From the NCBI GenBank assembly GCA_963772335.1, contig CAVYXF010000001.1:682001-746000 (forward strand): a stretch of 64,000 nt of DNA, written 5' to 3'. The translations under genes were made by a program, and so were the position numbers. The notes beneath the pieces are model-generated. The model did not search any database, was not told the origin of the DNA, and was given only the letters and a program-made list of their open reading frames with translations. Shown piece by piece: positions 18,028 to 27,025 of the stretch; the stretch's first letter is position 1, and each line of letters starts with the position of its first letter. This DNA is from CAVYXF01 sp963772335 (GTDB taxonomy: Bacteria; Pseudomonadota; Alphaproteobacteria; Rhizobiales; Rhodomicrobiaceae).

Positions 18028-19119
18028 TCATTCTGCGCCTGCACCGACAATGATTGCGTTGATATGCGAGGCGATCCTATCCGCCTCGGGCCTAGTCACC
18101 GCCCCGGCTTTCATCTCGATTGTCCAGCTGCCCCCGCCTTCGACGGCCAGGACCTGACCCTTCTGCTTTTCGACGGTGTAGCCCTCAACCCCTGCCGTTG
18201 CTGGCAAAGCGAGGCCGAGCGCATCCTGATCCGGCGTGCGGCAAATCCAGCGTACCGTATGCGGTGCCTGACGCCTGCGATAAGTGATGTAATCGCCCTG
18301 CCCGTCCGGATGCCTCTGCAGCGCATGCACCCAGCCCTCGCTGTCCGCCAGCATGTCGATGGCGAACACCACCTCCGGATCGAAACCGAGGCCGGGCTTT
18401 AGCACGTGGTGGAGGCCAGGATTTTCGCTGAGCTCAGCGATGAAGGCCGCGTAGCCCGGCGGCGGCGCGATGTGGGAAGGAATCGACCGGCGCACGCGAA
18501 CGGTCTCCGGCGAGCAGATCGCCGAATAGGCAAGCTCGGCGTCATCGACGGGCAGGAAATTGGCGTGACCGAGATACATGAGCTCCATGGGTGTGCGTTT
18601 CAGGTTCTCGGCATGCAGGCCGATGTCGAGCATCGTGCCGTCGGCCTGGAGTTGCACCGATGCCACCGCGCGATAATTCGCCTTAAAGGCAACGGTGTGC
18701 TGGTATGAGCCGGCAATGGTCGCCGTCGAGGCTGCCTCATCGAAGACCAGCCAGGCGCGCTGGAACGGCGCGTTCGGCAATTCGCCATGCAGCGGATGGT
18801 GGTCTTCGGGCCCGGGCGGCCCCATCGCGGTCAGGCCGCAATGGATGAAAAACGCGCCATAGGTCTCGACATAGTTCTGCGTTGCGACCGGCTCGGCAAA
18901 CATGGTGCGCATGCCGATCTCGCGCCCGTCGAAAGACGCGCTCCAGATCTGCTGGCCCTTAAAGGGAAGGACGACGCATTCGCCGCGGCGGCCCCGCAGC
19001 CGCAGTGCCTCGATGCCGCTGTCATAACGGAAGGCGAACACGGCAAGGCCCGCGCCTTCGGCGAGAAGACGCTCCTTTTCACCGAAGAAGCGCCGCTCAA
19101 TTTCGATGCGAATAGCCAA
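18028..19119 (-). CDS. DUF4432 / aldose-epimerase-like protein
   Basis: A 363-residue protein of the galactose-mutarotase-like superfamily, closest in style to the DUF4432 group. Typical stretches are CVVLPFKGQQIWSASFDGRE, FIHCGLTAMGPPGPEDHHPL with HGELPNAPF, and YLGHANF. The start is TTG at 19119, with GGAGGAC ending six bases upstream; no nearby ATG fits. It is the second to last gene of the minus-strand operon, 76 bases after the aldo/keto reductase. The function is probably epimerisation or binding of a sugar anomer, not established. Confidence 0.78.
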   Translation of the reverse strand: MAIRIEIERRFFGEKERLLAEGAGLAVFAFRYDSGIEALRLRGRRGECVVLPFKGQQIWSASFDGREIGMRTMFAEPVATQNYVETYGAFFIHCGLTAMGPPGPEDHHPLHGELPNAPFQRAWLVFDEAASTATIAGSYQHTVAFKANYRAVASVQLQADGTMLDIGLHAENLKRTPMELMYLGHANFLPVDDAELAYSAICSPETVRVRRSIPSHIAPPPGYAAFIAELSENPGLHHVLKPGLGFDPEVVFAIDMLADSEGWVHALQRHPDGQGDYITYRRRQAPHTVRWICRTPDQDALGLALPATAGVEGYTVEKQKGQVLAVEGGGSWTIEMKAGAVTRPEADRIASHINAIIVGAGAE

Positions 19120-19195
19120 AGCGTCCTCCGATCGCGATCGGCTCCATTATCCGCGCCGATGCGCCGGGGACCAACTCATTTCCGCGGGCGCTCCG

Positions 19196-20233
19196 TCAGG
19201 CGGCAGGCACCGGCGCATCGGCGCGCACCAGCCCTTCCGCTTTCAGGTCCTGCCAGAGCGCCGGCGGCACCACGGCGTTCAGAAGTTCGGGCGCGGCGCT
19301 TGCTTCCTTCGGATGCTTGGCGCCGACCAGGATCGACACGATCGCCGGATGGGCAAGCGGGAAACGCAGCGCGGCATCGATCAGCCGCACACCATGGCGC
19401 TGGCAGACCGCCTCTAGCTTGCGCACCCGCTCGATGATCTCGGGCGGCGCCGGATTGTAGTTGTACCACGCGCCCTCGACCGGGCCGGTCGCGAGGATGC
19501 CGGAGTTGAACACGCCGCCCAGCGCGATGCCGATGCCGCGCTCCACGCACATTGGCAGAAAACTCTCCAGCGGCTCCTGCTCGAGCAGGGTGTAGCGGCC
19601 GGCGAGCAGAAACAGATCCATGTCGCCGCGCTCGGCGAGCATCTGCGCCGCCTGCCATTCATTGACGCCGGCGCCGATCGCCCTGACCACGCCCTGGTCG
19701 CGCATTGCCAGCATCGCCTTGTAGCCGCCCTCATTGAATAGCGCGTCGATATAGGCGTCGCGCTTGGCTTGGGAGCCGTGGGTGAAGACGTCGAGATCGT
19801 GGGCGTAGAGGATATCGAAGCGGTCGAGTCCAGTGCGCTCCAGCGAGAACTCGACCGACCGCATCACCCCGTCATAGCTGTAATCGTAGACCTCACGGCG
19901 GGATGGCACCTCGAACCATTTACCGATGCCGAGCCTGTCCTGGGGCGAGGAGAGCGCAAGCAGCCGGCCGACCTTGGTCGAGAGCACGTAAGACGCGCGG
20001 TCCTTAGGCCTGAGAAACCGGCCGATGCGCCGCTCGGAATTGCCAAGGCCATATTGCGGGGCGGTGTCGTAATAGCGCATGTCGGCGGCCCAGGCGGCTT
20101 CCAGCGTCGCATGCGCCTCGTCATCGCTGATGCCGTAGTAGAGATTACCGAGCGGGGCCGTGCCGCAGCCGAGCTCGGTGAAGGTCAGACCGCCATTACC
20201 GATGCGGTCCCAATGCCGTGTTTTCATGGGCAT
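19196..20233 (-). CDS. Aldo/keto reductase, D-threo-aldose 1-dehydrogenase-like
   Basis: A 345-residue AKR-fold oxidoreductase. The catalytic tetrad is visible: Asp in RYYDTAPQYG, Tyr in the same motif, Lys in STKVGR and His in ILYAHDLD. The C-terminal SILVGAKHPKE is the nucleotide-binding region. The group includes L-fucose dehydrogenase and D-threo-aldose 1-dehydrogenase, which oxidise aldoses to lactones with NAD(P)+. It follows the ABC ATPase gene by 16 bases. Together with the epimerases downstream and the lactonase in the opposite operon, oxidation of an imported aldose to a lactone is a reasonable inference. Confidence 0.87.
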   Translation of the reverse strand: MPMKTRHWDRIGNGGLTFTELGCGTAPLGNLYYGISDDEAHATLEAAWAADMRYYDTAPQYGLGNSERRIGRFLRPKDRASYVLSTKVGRLLALSSPQDRLGIGKWFEVPSRREVYDYSYDGVMRSVEFSLERTGLDRFDILYAHDLDVFTHGSQAKRDAYIDALFNEGGYKAMLAMRDQGVVRAIGAGVNEWQAAQMLAERGDMDLFLLAGRYTLLEQEPLESFLPMCVERGIGIALGGVFNSGILATGPVEGAWYNYNPAPPEIIERVRKLEAVCQRHGVRLIDAALRFPLAHPAIVSILVGAKHPKEASAAPELLNAVVPPALWQDLKAEGLVRADAPVPAA

Positions 20234-20249
20234 GCTCTTGACGTTTCCT

Positions 20250-21303
20250 TTAGTTTCTCAGGCGCTCGCCGCTATCCGTTTCGAACAGGCAGATCTTGGC
20301 CGGGTCGACCGCCAGGTGGATCGGCGCGTTGATCGGCGCATCGAACTCCTTGCCGGCCTTGACAAGGACGGTGTCCTTGCCGGCCGAGCAGGTGACGATG
20401 GTCTCATTCCCCGTCAGTTCCGTCGAGTAGACGGTGCCGGAGATCTGAGCACTGCCGGGATCGGCAATACGCGTATCCTCCGGGCGGAAGCCGAGCGTCA
20501 CATTGCGGCGCGGCGCCACCCGTCCCGCCGGGACCTTGCCGTGGGCTGAGACGAACGCGCCGTCCGCGACATCGCCTTCGATGAAATTCATCGGCGGCGA
20601 ACCCATGAAGCCGGCGACGAACAGATTAGCGGGGTTCTCGTAGATCTCGCGCGGCGTGTCGATCTGCTGGACGATGCCGGCATTCATCACCGCGACGCGA
20701 TGCGCCAGCGTCATCGCCTCGATCTGGTCGTGGGTGACGTAGATCGTCGTGGTGCCGAGCTCGCGCTGAAGGTGCTTCAGCTCGGCGCGCATGTGGCCGC
20801 GCAGCTTGGCGTCGAGATTGGAGAGCGGCTCGTCCATCAGGAACAGGCTCGGCGTGCGCACCATGGCTCTCGCGAGCGCCACACGCTGGCGCTGGCCGCC
20901 GGAGAGCTGGCGTGGATAGCGCTCCAGGTAGGGCACGAGATCGACCTTGGCCGCGGCGGCCCTGACCTCGATCCGCGATGTCGTCCTTCGCCATTTTCCG
21001 CAGCTTTAGCGGATAGCCGATATTCTCGGCGACGCTCATATGCGGATAGAGCGCGTAGGACTGAAACACCATGGCGACGTCGCGGTATTTGGGCAGCACA
21101 TGGGTGACGTCGCGCTCGCCGATGCGGATGTTGCCGCTGGTCACCGTCTCCAGCCCCGCAATCATGCGCAGCGCCGTGGTCTTGCCGCACCCCGACGGCC
21201 CGAGCAGCACCAGGAACTCGCCATCGTCGATGCTCAGATTAAGCCCTTTCACCACCTCGAGATGGCCGAAGGATTTGCGGATGTTGCTCAGGGTGACACG
21301 CAT
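20250..21303 (-). pseudogene. Sugar ABC transporter ATPase (UgpC/MalK type), frameshifted inside the NBD
   Basis: The N-terminal part (from 21303) reads MRVTLSNIRKSFGHLEVVKG, Walker A LLGPSGCGKTT and Q-loop VFQSYALYPHM, then loses frame at about 20973-20974 (residue 110). The +1 frame continues with YLERYPRQLSGGQRQRVALA, Walker B, H-loop YVTHDQIEAMT and a full TOBE-like domain to the stop at 20250. One extra G in GCGGATC explains it. The break separates Walker A from the signature motif, so no functional ATPase could be made unless this is a sequencing error. It lies between permease and aldo/keto reductase genes. Confidence 0.88.
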
Positions 21304-21307
21304 CGGG

Positions 21308-22371
21308 CTAGCCTTTGACCGCGCCGACCAACAGGCCGCGGGCGATCTGTTTCTGCAAGAGGAGGGAAATCAGCACCACCGGCGCAATCATCAGCAGGAT
21401 CAGCACCGACATGTACCACCATTGCGGCCCGCGCGTAGCGTTCTGCGCGGCGACCAGCAGCGGCATGGTCTGGGCGTTGACGGTCGAGAGGAAGAGCGCG
21501 AGCAGATATTCGTTCCAGGAGAGGATCAGGACGAGCAGCGAAGTGGCGACGAGGCCGGGCTTGGTCAGCGGCAGCACGATGGTCCAGAAGATGCGCTGGC
21601 GCGAGGCGCCGTCGATCTCGGCGGATTCCTCCAGGTCGATTGGCACGGCGGCGAAGAAGTCGCGCATCAGCCAGACCACGATCGGCAGGTTGACCGCGAC
21701 ATAAGTGGAGATCACGGCGATCCGCGTGTCGAGCAAATGGAGCTGCTGGAACATGATGTAGATCGGCAGCACGGCGACGACCGGCGGCAGGATGCGGTTG
21801 GAGATGAACCAGAACTGGATGTCGTTATTGCCGACCGCGCGCTTGAAGCGCTTGTTGAAGCCGGTGACGAACAGCACGAACAGCGCAAGGCGACCGCGGA
21901 CGCGACCGGCCAGGGAATGCCGCCGGCGGTGACGGCGATGACAGTCAGCGCCAGGAGGATGATGAAGCCGCCGATGGTGCCGAGCTTGATGTCGAAGCGC
22001 ACCCGCACCAGCGCGTAGGCGGCCATCGCGCCGAACAGCACCGCGAGCGCGGTCGAGACCGAGGCGATGATCAGCGAATTGACATAGGGGCGCAGCGTGT
22101 CGTTGCCGAGATCGAAGAGGATGTAGCGCCAGGCGTGCAGCGAGGGCTGGAAGTCGATGAAGGGGAGATAGTCGGGGCCGTCATCGACCTGGATCGGGAG
22201 CTTCAGCGAGGTGATCGCCAGCCAGTAGAGCGGGAACAGCACGACGAAGGTCCAGGCGATCAGCGCGGTGTAGGTCAGCACCTTGGTGGCGGGTGCCATG
22301 TTGCGGATGTCGCGCGGCTCGAACAGGCGCTGCCATAGGCTGCGCGGCGGCTGGGTCATGGGCATGGACAT
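21308..22371 (-). pseudogene. Carbohydrate ABC transporter permease (MalG type), frameshifted
   Basis: The gene starts at 22371 (MSMPMTQPPRSLWQRLFEPR) and reads in frame to about 21900 (residue 157, AGGIPWPVA). The remainder is in another frame, LALFVLFVTGFNKRFKRAVG, NRILPPVVAVLPIYIMFQQL, EAA loop EESAEIDGASRQRIFWTIVL and the terminal ARGLLVGAVKG. A missing base around 21895-21910 restores the frame. The insertion is thus of opposite sign to the three other frameshifts in this window. The protein would lose half of its helices if the shift is real. Confidence 0.87.
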
Positions 22372-22507
22372 GGCCGGCGGCTCCCCGGATCGATGCGCTG
22401 ACGGCGAAATCTCTCCGCGGCACGGCGAGTTTCGCTCCGGCCGCGAGACGGCCCTTCTGGATGAAAAGCCTGGCGATCGCACGCGCCGCCTTGCCTCCCC
22501 CGGACGC

Positions 22508-22634
22508 CATCCCCGCGAAAGCGGGGACCCAGTAAACACTGCCGTTTCGGCGAGGATGATGTCGTGCATCGCGCGACCGTCGGAACCCGCCACAAAGGCT
22601 GCGGCGTACTGGGTCCCCGCTTTCGCGGGGATGG
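22508..22634. repeat. Rhizobial intergenic palindrome, second family
   Basis: CCATCCCCGCGAAAGCGGGG (22508-22527) followed by ACCCAGTA is repeated in inverted form at 22607-22634 (TACTGGGTCCCCGCTTTCGC followed by GGGGATGG). The two 28-base arms are perfectly complementary, and each contains a CCCCGC...GCGGGG hairpin. The sequence up to about 22800 has further repeat-like pieces (GGACCGAAGCGATCC, GCATCGCAATGACGAGG). It fills the gap between the two permease genes. Confidence 0.85.
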
Positions 22635-22810
22635 CGATGTGCTGTGTGGCAAGCGCAGTGGACAGCCTATGGCTTTCGTCCCGGGTACCACTCGCGCAAG
22701 CGTGTGGACCGAAGCGATCCAAGCCAGCGCGCGAAGGGCTCGCGGCTCTGAACTGCTTCGGCCTGCTGCGCAGGCATCGCAATGACGAGGAGGATGGATC
22801 GCAGGATCGG

Positions 22811-23965
22811 TCATCGCGCTTCCAATTCATGGACGCGGGTGCGCTGCACGACGAAGCTGAAGAACGAGACGCAGGTCACCGTCACCACGAACAGCAGCAG
22901 ATAGCCAACCGCCGCCGACAGGCCGAGCTGCTGGGTGCGCCAGGCGATAAAGGCGTGCAGCGCCAGCAACTCCGTCGCGGTGCCGGGGCCGCCATTGGTG
23001 AGCACATTGGGCAGGTCGACGATCTTGAACGCCTCGATCAGCCGGATCAGCACCACCGTCGCGGCGGCCGGGGCGATCGAGGGCCAGGTGATGTCGCGGA
23101 ACATCTCCCAGCCGGAAGCGCCGTCCATGGTCGCGGCCTCGAGCTGCTCGCGCGGCTGGTTCTCGATGGCGGCGAGCAGCACGATGAACATGAAGGGGGT
23201 CCACTGCCAGGTGTCGCCGGCCATCACGATCAGGCGGGCGAGCCAGGGGTCGGTCGCCCAGGCGAATTCGCCCAGATGCAGCGCGAAGCGCAAGGGCGCG
23301 AACGGGCCTTTCTCCATGTCCGCCAGCATGCGGAACATATAGGCGATGCCGACGGGCGTGATCATCAGCGGCAGGAAGAAGATCAGCCGGAAGAAATTGC
23401 GGTGGCGGATCGGCTGGGCGCAGAGCATGGCGAGGCCGAGGCCGAGCGCGAACTGCACCGCCACTCCCACCACGACATAGACGAGGGTGGTAACCAGCGA
23501 GCCGGGGAAACCGCCAGTGGCGAGGATGGTGGCGAGGCCGAGCCAGGTGACCGCCAGGCCGAGGCTTACCGCGATCAGCCGGCCGATCAGTCCGACGACG
23601 CTGCGCCGGGGCGAGCGGACGGCGCGGACCAGCCAGATGACGAGCGCGGCGGCAACAAGGACGAGGATCAGCCATTCGAGAAGGCCGAATGCGCCGAAGG
23701 TGCCGAGCAGGTGATATTGCTGCGCGCCGAACAGCAGGCGGCGGTAATTGTCGAAGCCGACGAAGGTCAGCTTGTAGCCACCGGCCGCGAGGGCAAAGCG
23801 CGAGACCGAAAGATAGGCCGAGATGATCAGTGGGAAGATCGCGAAGGCCAGCACGATCAGCACCGCCGGCAGCACCATCAGCCGCCCGGAATGGCGGTCG
23901 AGCCATTCGCCGAAACTGGCGCTCTGGGGCACGGCGATCTCGGGGGTGGCGGTAACGGTGGTCAT
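22811..23965 (-). CDS. Carbohydrate ABC transporter permease (MalF type) with an extra membrane insertion
   Basis: A 384-residue permease. The start at 23965 (MTTVTATPEIAVPQ) is preferred to 23980. The last half is ordinary: FFRLIFFLPLMITPVGIAYM, EAA loop EAATMDGASGWEMFRDITWP and six-helix pattern. Between the first helix and the core, about residues 85-185, there are roughly 85 extra residues with three hydrophobic stretches (FGLLEWLILVLVAAALVIWL, IAVSLGLAVTWLGLATILAT, TTLVYVVVGVAVQFALGLGL). Typical relatives are about 300 residues. The gene follows the binding-protein gene after a palindromic element. Confidence 0.88.
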   Translation of the reverse strand: MTTVTATPEIAVPQSASFGEWLDRHSGRLMVLPAVLIVLAFAIFPLIISAYLSVSRFALAAGGYKLTFVGFDNYRRLLFGAQQYHLLGTFGAFGLLEWLILVLVAAALVIWLVRAVRSPRRSVVGLIGRLIAVSLGLAVTWLGLATILATGGFPGSLVTTLVYVVVGVAVQFALGLGLAMLCAQPIRHRNFFRLIFFLPLMITPVGIAYMFRMLADMEKGPFAPLRFALHLGEFAWATDPWLARLIVMAGDTWQWTPFMFIVLLAAIENQPREQLEAATMDGASGWEMFRDITWPSIAPAAATVVLIRLIEAFKIVDLPNVLTNGGPGTATELLALHAFIAWRTQQLGLSAAVGYLLLFVVTVTCVSFFSFVVQRTRVHELEAR

Positions 23966-24462
23966 GGGGCGCCGCCCCATGCCGGCGAGGCCAAACCGGG
24001 GTTGGTATTGCTGAAGATGTTTCCCAGGAAAGCCGCCGGGAGACTACGCCTCAGATCCTTGCAGTCAAAACGCAAGCGCTGCCGCGAGCGCAGGACGCCC
24101 CTTCTCCCATTGGAGGCCTCTGCGAAATGCTGCCCTCGATCCTCGCGATCGAAGCGGAAGCGCTTGAAGCAGTGAAGGAAGCTCCCTCTCCCGTGGGGAG
24201 AGGGTGGGGGTGAGGGCATACAGACGGTGAGTGTGGCAGCGCAGCACCTCCTCGATAGGACGCCACCCCTCACCCTGTCCCTCTCCCCACGGGAGAGGGA
24301 ACCGGAGGCAACCGCACTGGCCTGACGGCTGTCCGTGACGACGCCGCGGGGACGTGAAAGAGGGCGTCTTTCCATCTCAAGCGATCATTTCGAAAAGCAC
24401 GAGGACAAGATGGCCGGGACGGACCGACAGGGGCAGGCCCCGGCCGATCGTCCCATGTCAGG
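23966..24462. other. Long intercistronic gap in the second sugar operon
   Basis: A 497-base stretch between binding-protein and permease genes of the same operon. It contains repeat copy B. Two related sequences lie at 24061-24078 (CAGTCAAAACGCAAGCGCTG) and 24145-24172 (CGATCGAAGCGGAAGCGCTT). I see no gene in it; long open frames here follow from GC richness and repeats. Confidence 0.6.
24181..24305. repeat. REP-like palindromic element, copy B
   Basis: The left arm 24181-24216 is identical over 36 bases to copy A at 10997-11032. The right arm 24265-24305 (CCCCTCACCCTGTCCCTCTC and on to GGAACCGG) is complementary to it. It sits in the 497-base gap between the permease start (23965) and the binding-protein stop (24463), the same relative location as copy A in the first operon. 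Confidence 0.88.
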
Positions 24463-25950
24463 CTATTTCGACACGCCGAGGGTTGCCTTGTAAACCTCGA
24501 GCTGCTCTTTGGTGCCGATCTGGTCGCTAAGATCGTTCCAGCCATCCTCGATGGTCTTCATCGCCGCGGCCTTGTCGATCTGGCCGGAAAGATAGCGGGA
24601 GATCGCCTCGTCCAGCACCACCTGCTGGTATTTCTGGTTCTGCGGGATGCGCAGGTCGAGGATCATGTTTGGGCTGTTGAGCGACGCTTCGATCGCGCCG
24701 AGATAGTCCTTGGCCGCGGCCTCGCTCATCCCGGCCTTGGTCCAGTTGGACAGCTCCTTGAACTGCGAGATGCGGTAGGGGTTGAAGCCGGTCTTGCCGA
24801 TAGTGACGTCGACATTCGACTGCGCCGGCTGCTCCATATAGGAGAAGAAGGCGTAGGCCGCGTCTTTCACCTTGTCCTTGGCCTTGGCATTGATGCCGCC
24901 GCCCCAGCCGCCGAATGCCGCGAACGGGGCATGGTTGACGCCGTCCGTCGCATAGGGACAGGTCTCCTTGGTGCAGGCCTCTAACTTGCCGGTGTCGCGG
25001 TTGAGCACCTGCTTGGAGCCGGGCAGGACCCCTGAGCCGACCTTGTCGATGACCTTCGAGGTCGCCGGGTCGATGGCGAGCGTGCCGATGTCGCCCCAGT
25101 CGATCGAGAGCGCGCAGCGGCCGGAAACGAACAGGCTGCGGGTATCGCCGACGTCAAGATTGATCTCGTTCGGCGGGCCGTATTTGGTGCTCTCGTTGAG
25201 GATGTCGAGCGCCTTTGAGAAGCCCTCATTGTTGACCAGCGGCTTGCCGGTCTTCACGTCGAAGAACACGCCCTGGCTGGTGCCCTTGGACTGGATGAAG
25301 CCGCCCGCGATCGAGGTGATGAACCAGTAGGCCTGCGCGTTGCGCTTCTTGGAGATGCACGAGCCATAGTCCGGCGTACCGTCGCCGTTGAGGTCCTTGC
25401 CGTGCAGCGCCTTGGCGGCGGCGAGATAGTCGTCCCAGGTCTCGGGCGCCTTCAGGCCATTGGCTTTGAAGATGTCCGACCGGTAGTACATCATGTGGAA
25501 GTCGCCGTCCAAGGTCAGCATATAGACCTTGTCGTTGTACTTCTGCGAGAAGTCGCGGAAGAACGGCGCGACGTCGTCCTCCTTGAGCGCGCTGTCCTTG
25601 GCGACGCGCGGGGTGAGGTCCTCCAGGAATTCCCCGACGATGTAGTCGACCATCCATTGCGGCGCGAACACCGCGGCATCGATCGAGTTGGTGCCGCTCG
25701 ACCAGTCGGTGAGGAGCTTGGTGTAGAGGTCGGAGAACGGCACGGTGATGACGTTCACCTTGGCACCGGTCAGCTTCTCGAAATCGGGCGCCCGCCGCTG
25801 CAGCGGCTCGGCGATCTGCGGGCCCGTGAAGGTCATGACGTTGATGGTCACGCCATCGAATTGGGCTGCTTCTGCTCTCATCGGCGCCAGGCCGAGACTA
25901 ACTGTCACGGCGCCTGCGGCGAGTAACGTTTTCATTCTGCTACGCTTCAT
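24463..25950 (-). CDS. Carbohydrate ABC transporter solute-binding protein
   Basis: A 495-residue family 1 solute-binding protein with a Sec signal peptide (MKRSRMKTLLAAGAVTVSLG, cleavage near AEAAQF). A GGGAGGAGAG site precedes the ATG. Family features are FEKLTGAKVNVITVPFSDLY, DGDFHMMYYRSDIFKANGLK with APETWDDYLAAAKAL, and FGGWGGGINAKAKDK. It contains the motif DLNGDGTPDYGS (about 189-200), which looks like an EF-hand-like calcium loop. It is the first transporter gene of the minus-strand operon. Its size and motifs resemble trehalose/maltose-type binding proteins, but the ligand is not known. Confidence 0.92.
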   Translation of the reverse strand: MKRSRMKTLLAAGAVTVSLGLAPMRAEAAQFDGVTINVMTFTGPQIAEPLQRRAPDFEKLTGAKVNVITVPFSDLYTKLLTDWSSGTNSIDAAVFAPQWMVDYIVGEFLEDLTPRVAKDSALKEDDVAPFFRDFSQKYNDKVYMLTLDGDFHMMYYRSDIFKANGLKAPETWDDYLAAAKALHGKDLNGDGTPDYGSCISKKRNAQAYWFITSIAGGFIQSKGTSQGVFFDVKTGKPLVNNEGFSKALDILNESTKYGPPNEINLDVGDTRSLFVSGRCALSIDWGDIGTLAIDPATSKVIDKVGSGVLPGSKQVLNRDTGKLEACTKETCPYATDGVNHAPFAAFGGWGGGINAKAKDKVKDAAYAFFSYMEQPAQSNVDVTIGKTGFNPYRISQFKELSNWTKAGMSEAAAKDYLGAIEASLNSPNMILDLRIPQNQKYQQVVLDEAISRYLSGQIDKAAAMKTIEDGWNDLSDQIGTKEQLEVYKATLGVSK

Positions 25951-25976
25951 GCTCTCCTCCCTTTGCGAATTTTTCG

Positions 25977-26711
25977 CTATTCATTTGCAAAAAGGTCCGG
26001 TCTGGCGACCACGAAAGCCTGGAAGTGTCTTTCCACGCCGTCAATATGTTTGCGCATCGCATCAGAAGCCCGCGCCGGCTCGCCGCTGGCGATCGCATCG
26101 CGGATGGCTTTGTGCTCGATGATGGTTTCGGCGGGGCGTGTCGAGGCCGGCATCAAGAGAAAGCGGATGCGGCCGAGATAGGCTTCGAGCCGGTCGAGGA
26201 TGCGCATCGCCTCCTCGACGGCGTTCTGCTCGCAGATGATCCGGTGGAACTGGTAGTCCTGCCGCATAAATTCGTTCCGGTCGCCCGCCTCTAACGTGAC
26301 CTGCAGATAGCTCAGGTTGAGGTCGAGCCGCCGGATCAGCTCGTCCGTGACGGATTTCGCGGCCATGGCCGCAAACTCGGACTCGATCGCGCGTCTGATG
26401 AAGAAACGCTCAGTGATCGGCTTGGGGCGCAGCTTCGACACGAAGGATCCGTGCTGCGGAATGACCTCGACCAAGCCGTCAAAGGCGAGCCGATCGATAG
26501 CGTTGGAGATCGGCTGCCGGCTGGCGCCGAACCGCTCTGCCAGCGCAATCTTGTCGAGTGCATCGCCAGGGCGCAGCTCGCCAGTGACGATGGCGGCCTT
26601 CAGCGTTTCATAGACAAGCCCCGCCTTCGAGGTGCGAAGCGGCGACTTCTCGCGCTCTGTTGCTATGCTGGAAAGCTGCCCCAAGTCGCGCGTCCCCTGA
26701 TGTATACGCAT
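25977..26711 (-). CDS. GntR-family regulator, FCD subfamily
   Basis: A 244-residue regulator. The helix-turn-helix spans about 28-95 (LRPGDALDKIALAERFGASR, QPISNAIDRLAFDGLVEVIP). The FCD domain follows, with metal or ligand residues Asp in MRQDYQFHRII, His there, and His in MRKHIDGVERHF. It is 26 bases upstream of the binding-protein gene on the same strand and most likely regulates this sugar operon. The ATG at 26711 is embedded in a perfect palindrome, suggesting autoregulation; I saw no better downstream start. Confidence 0.9.
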   Translation of the reverse strand: MRIHQGTRDLGQLSSIATEREKSPLRTSKAGLVYETLKAAIVTGELRPGDALDKIALAERFGASRQPISNAIDRLAFDGLVEVIPQHGSFVSKLRPKPITERFFIRRAIESEFAAMAAKSVTDELIRRLDLNLSYLQVTLEAGDRNEFMRQDYQFHRIICEQNAVEEAMRILDRLEAYLGRIRFLLMPASTRPAETIIEHKAIRDAIASGEPARASDAMRKHIDGVERHFQAFVVARPDLFANE

Positions 26712-26720
26712 GCTAGCATG
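26702..26720. promoter_or_regulatory. Palindrome over the gntR start codon
   Basis: CATGCTAGCATG (26709-26720) is a perfect 12-base palindrome, with a further GTATAC palindrome at 26702-26707. GntR/FCD operators are short dyads of this size. A repressor bound here would block its own gene. The role is inferred from position and symmetry. Confidence 0.5.
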
Positions 26721-27025
26721 TTAGCGCCGCGATAAGGGGCCGGGTCAAGCAGAAATCGTGAGAGTACTCTCGGCGGCATTGCGGGCGCTAGCGGTCGCTC
26801 CGTCACGCCGCTCTCACACCCCCGTGACAGGCACGAATATGCCATTGGCATAGGGTGTTTTATCGGCACCCTCGCGTTGGGAGGGCTTCGTAGGAGCCGA
26901 ACCCCGCCGCGCAAAACCACAAGGCACGCAACCAACCGTCACGTATTTGCCGCGGCCGACGGTGCTCGTTGGCGTCTATGCGTTTCGAAGTATGATTTTC
27001 AACGGAAAGAGAAGAGACTACCGCG
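26712..27025. other. Intergenic region between gntR and the FecR gene
   Basis: A 314-base divergent gap. Apart from the palindrome at its left edge I see no gene, terminator or repeat. A GAAGAGACTACCGCG stretch serves as ribosome-binding region for the FecR gene. Confidence 0.5.

Noticed and set aside
22283..24175. Long open frame on the plus strand, 630 codons
   Set aside because: It runs antisense to two permease genes with clear family motifs and its translation is compositionally abnormal (very rich in Asp, Glu, Gln, His, Arg).
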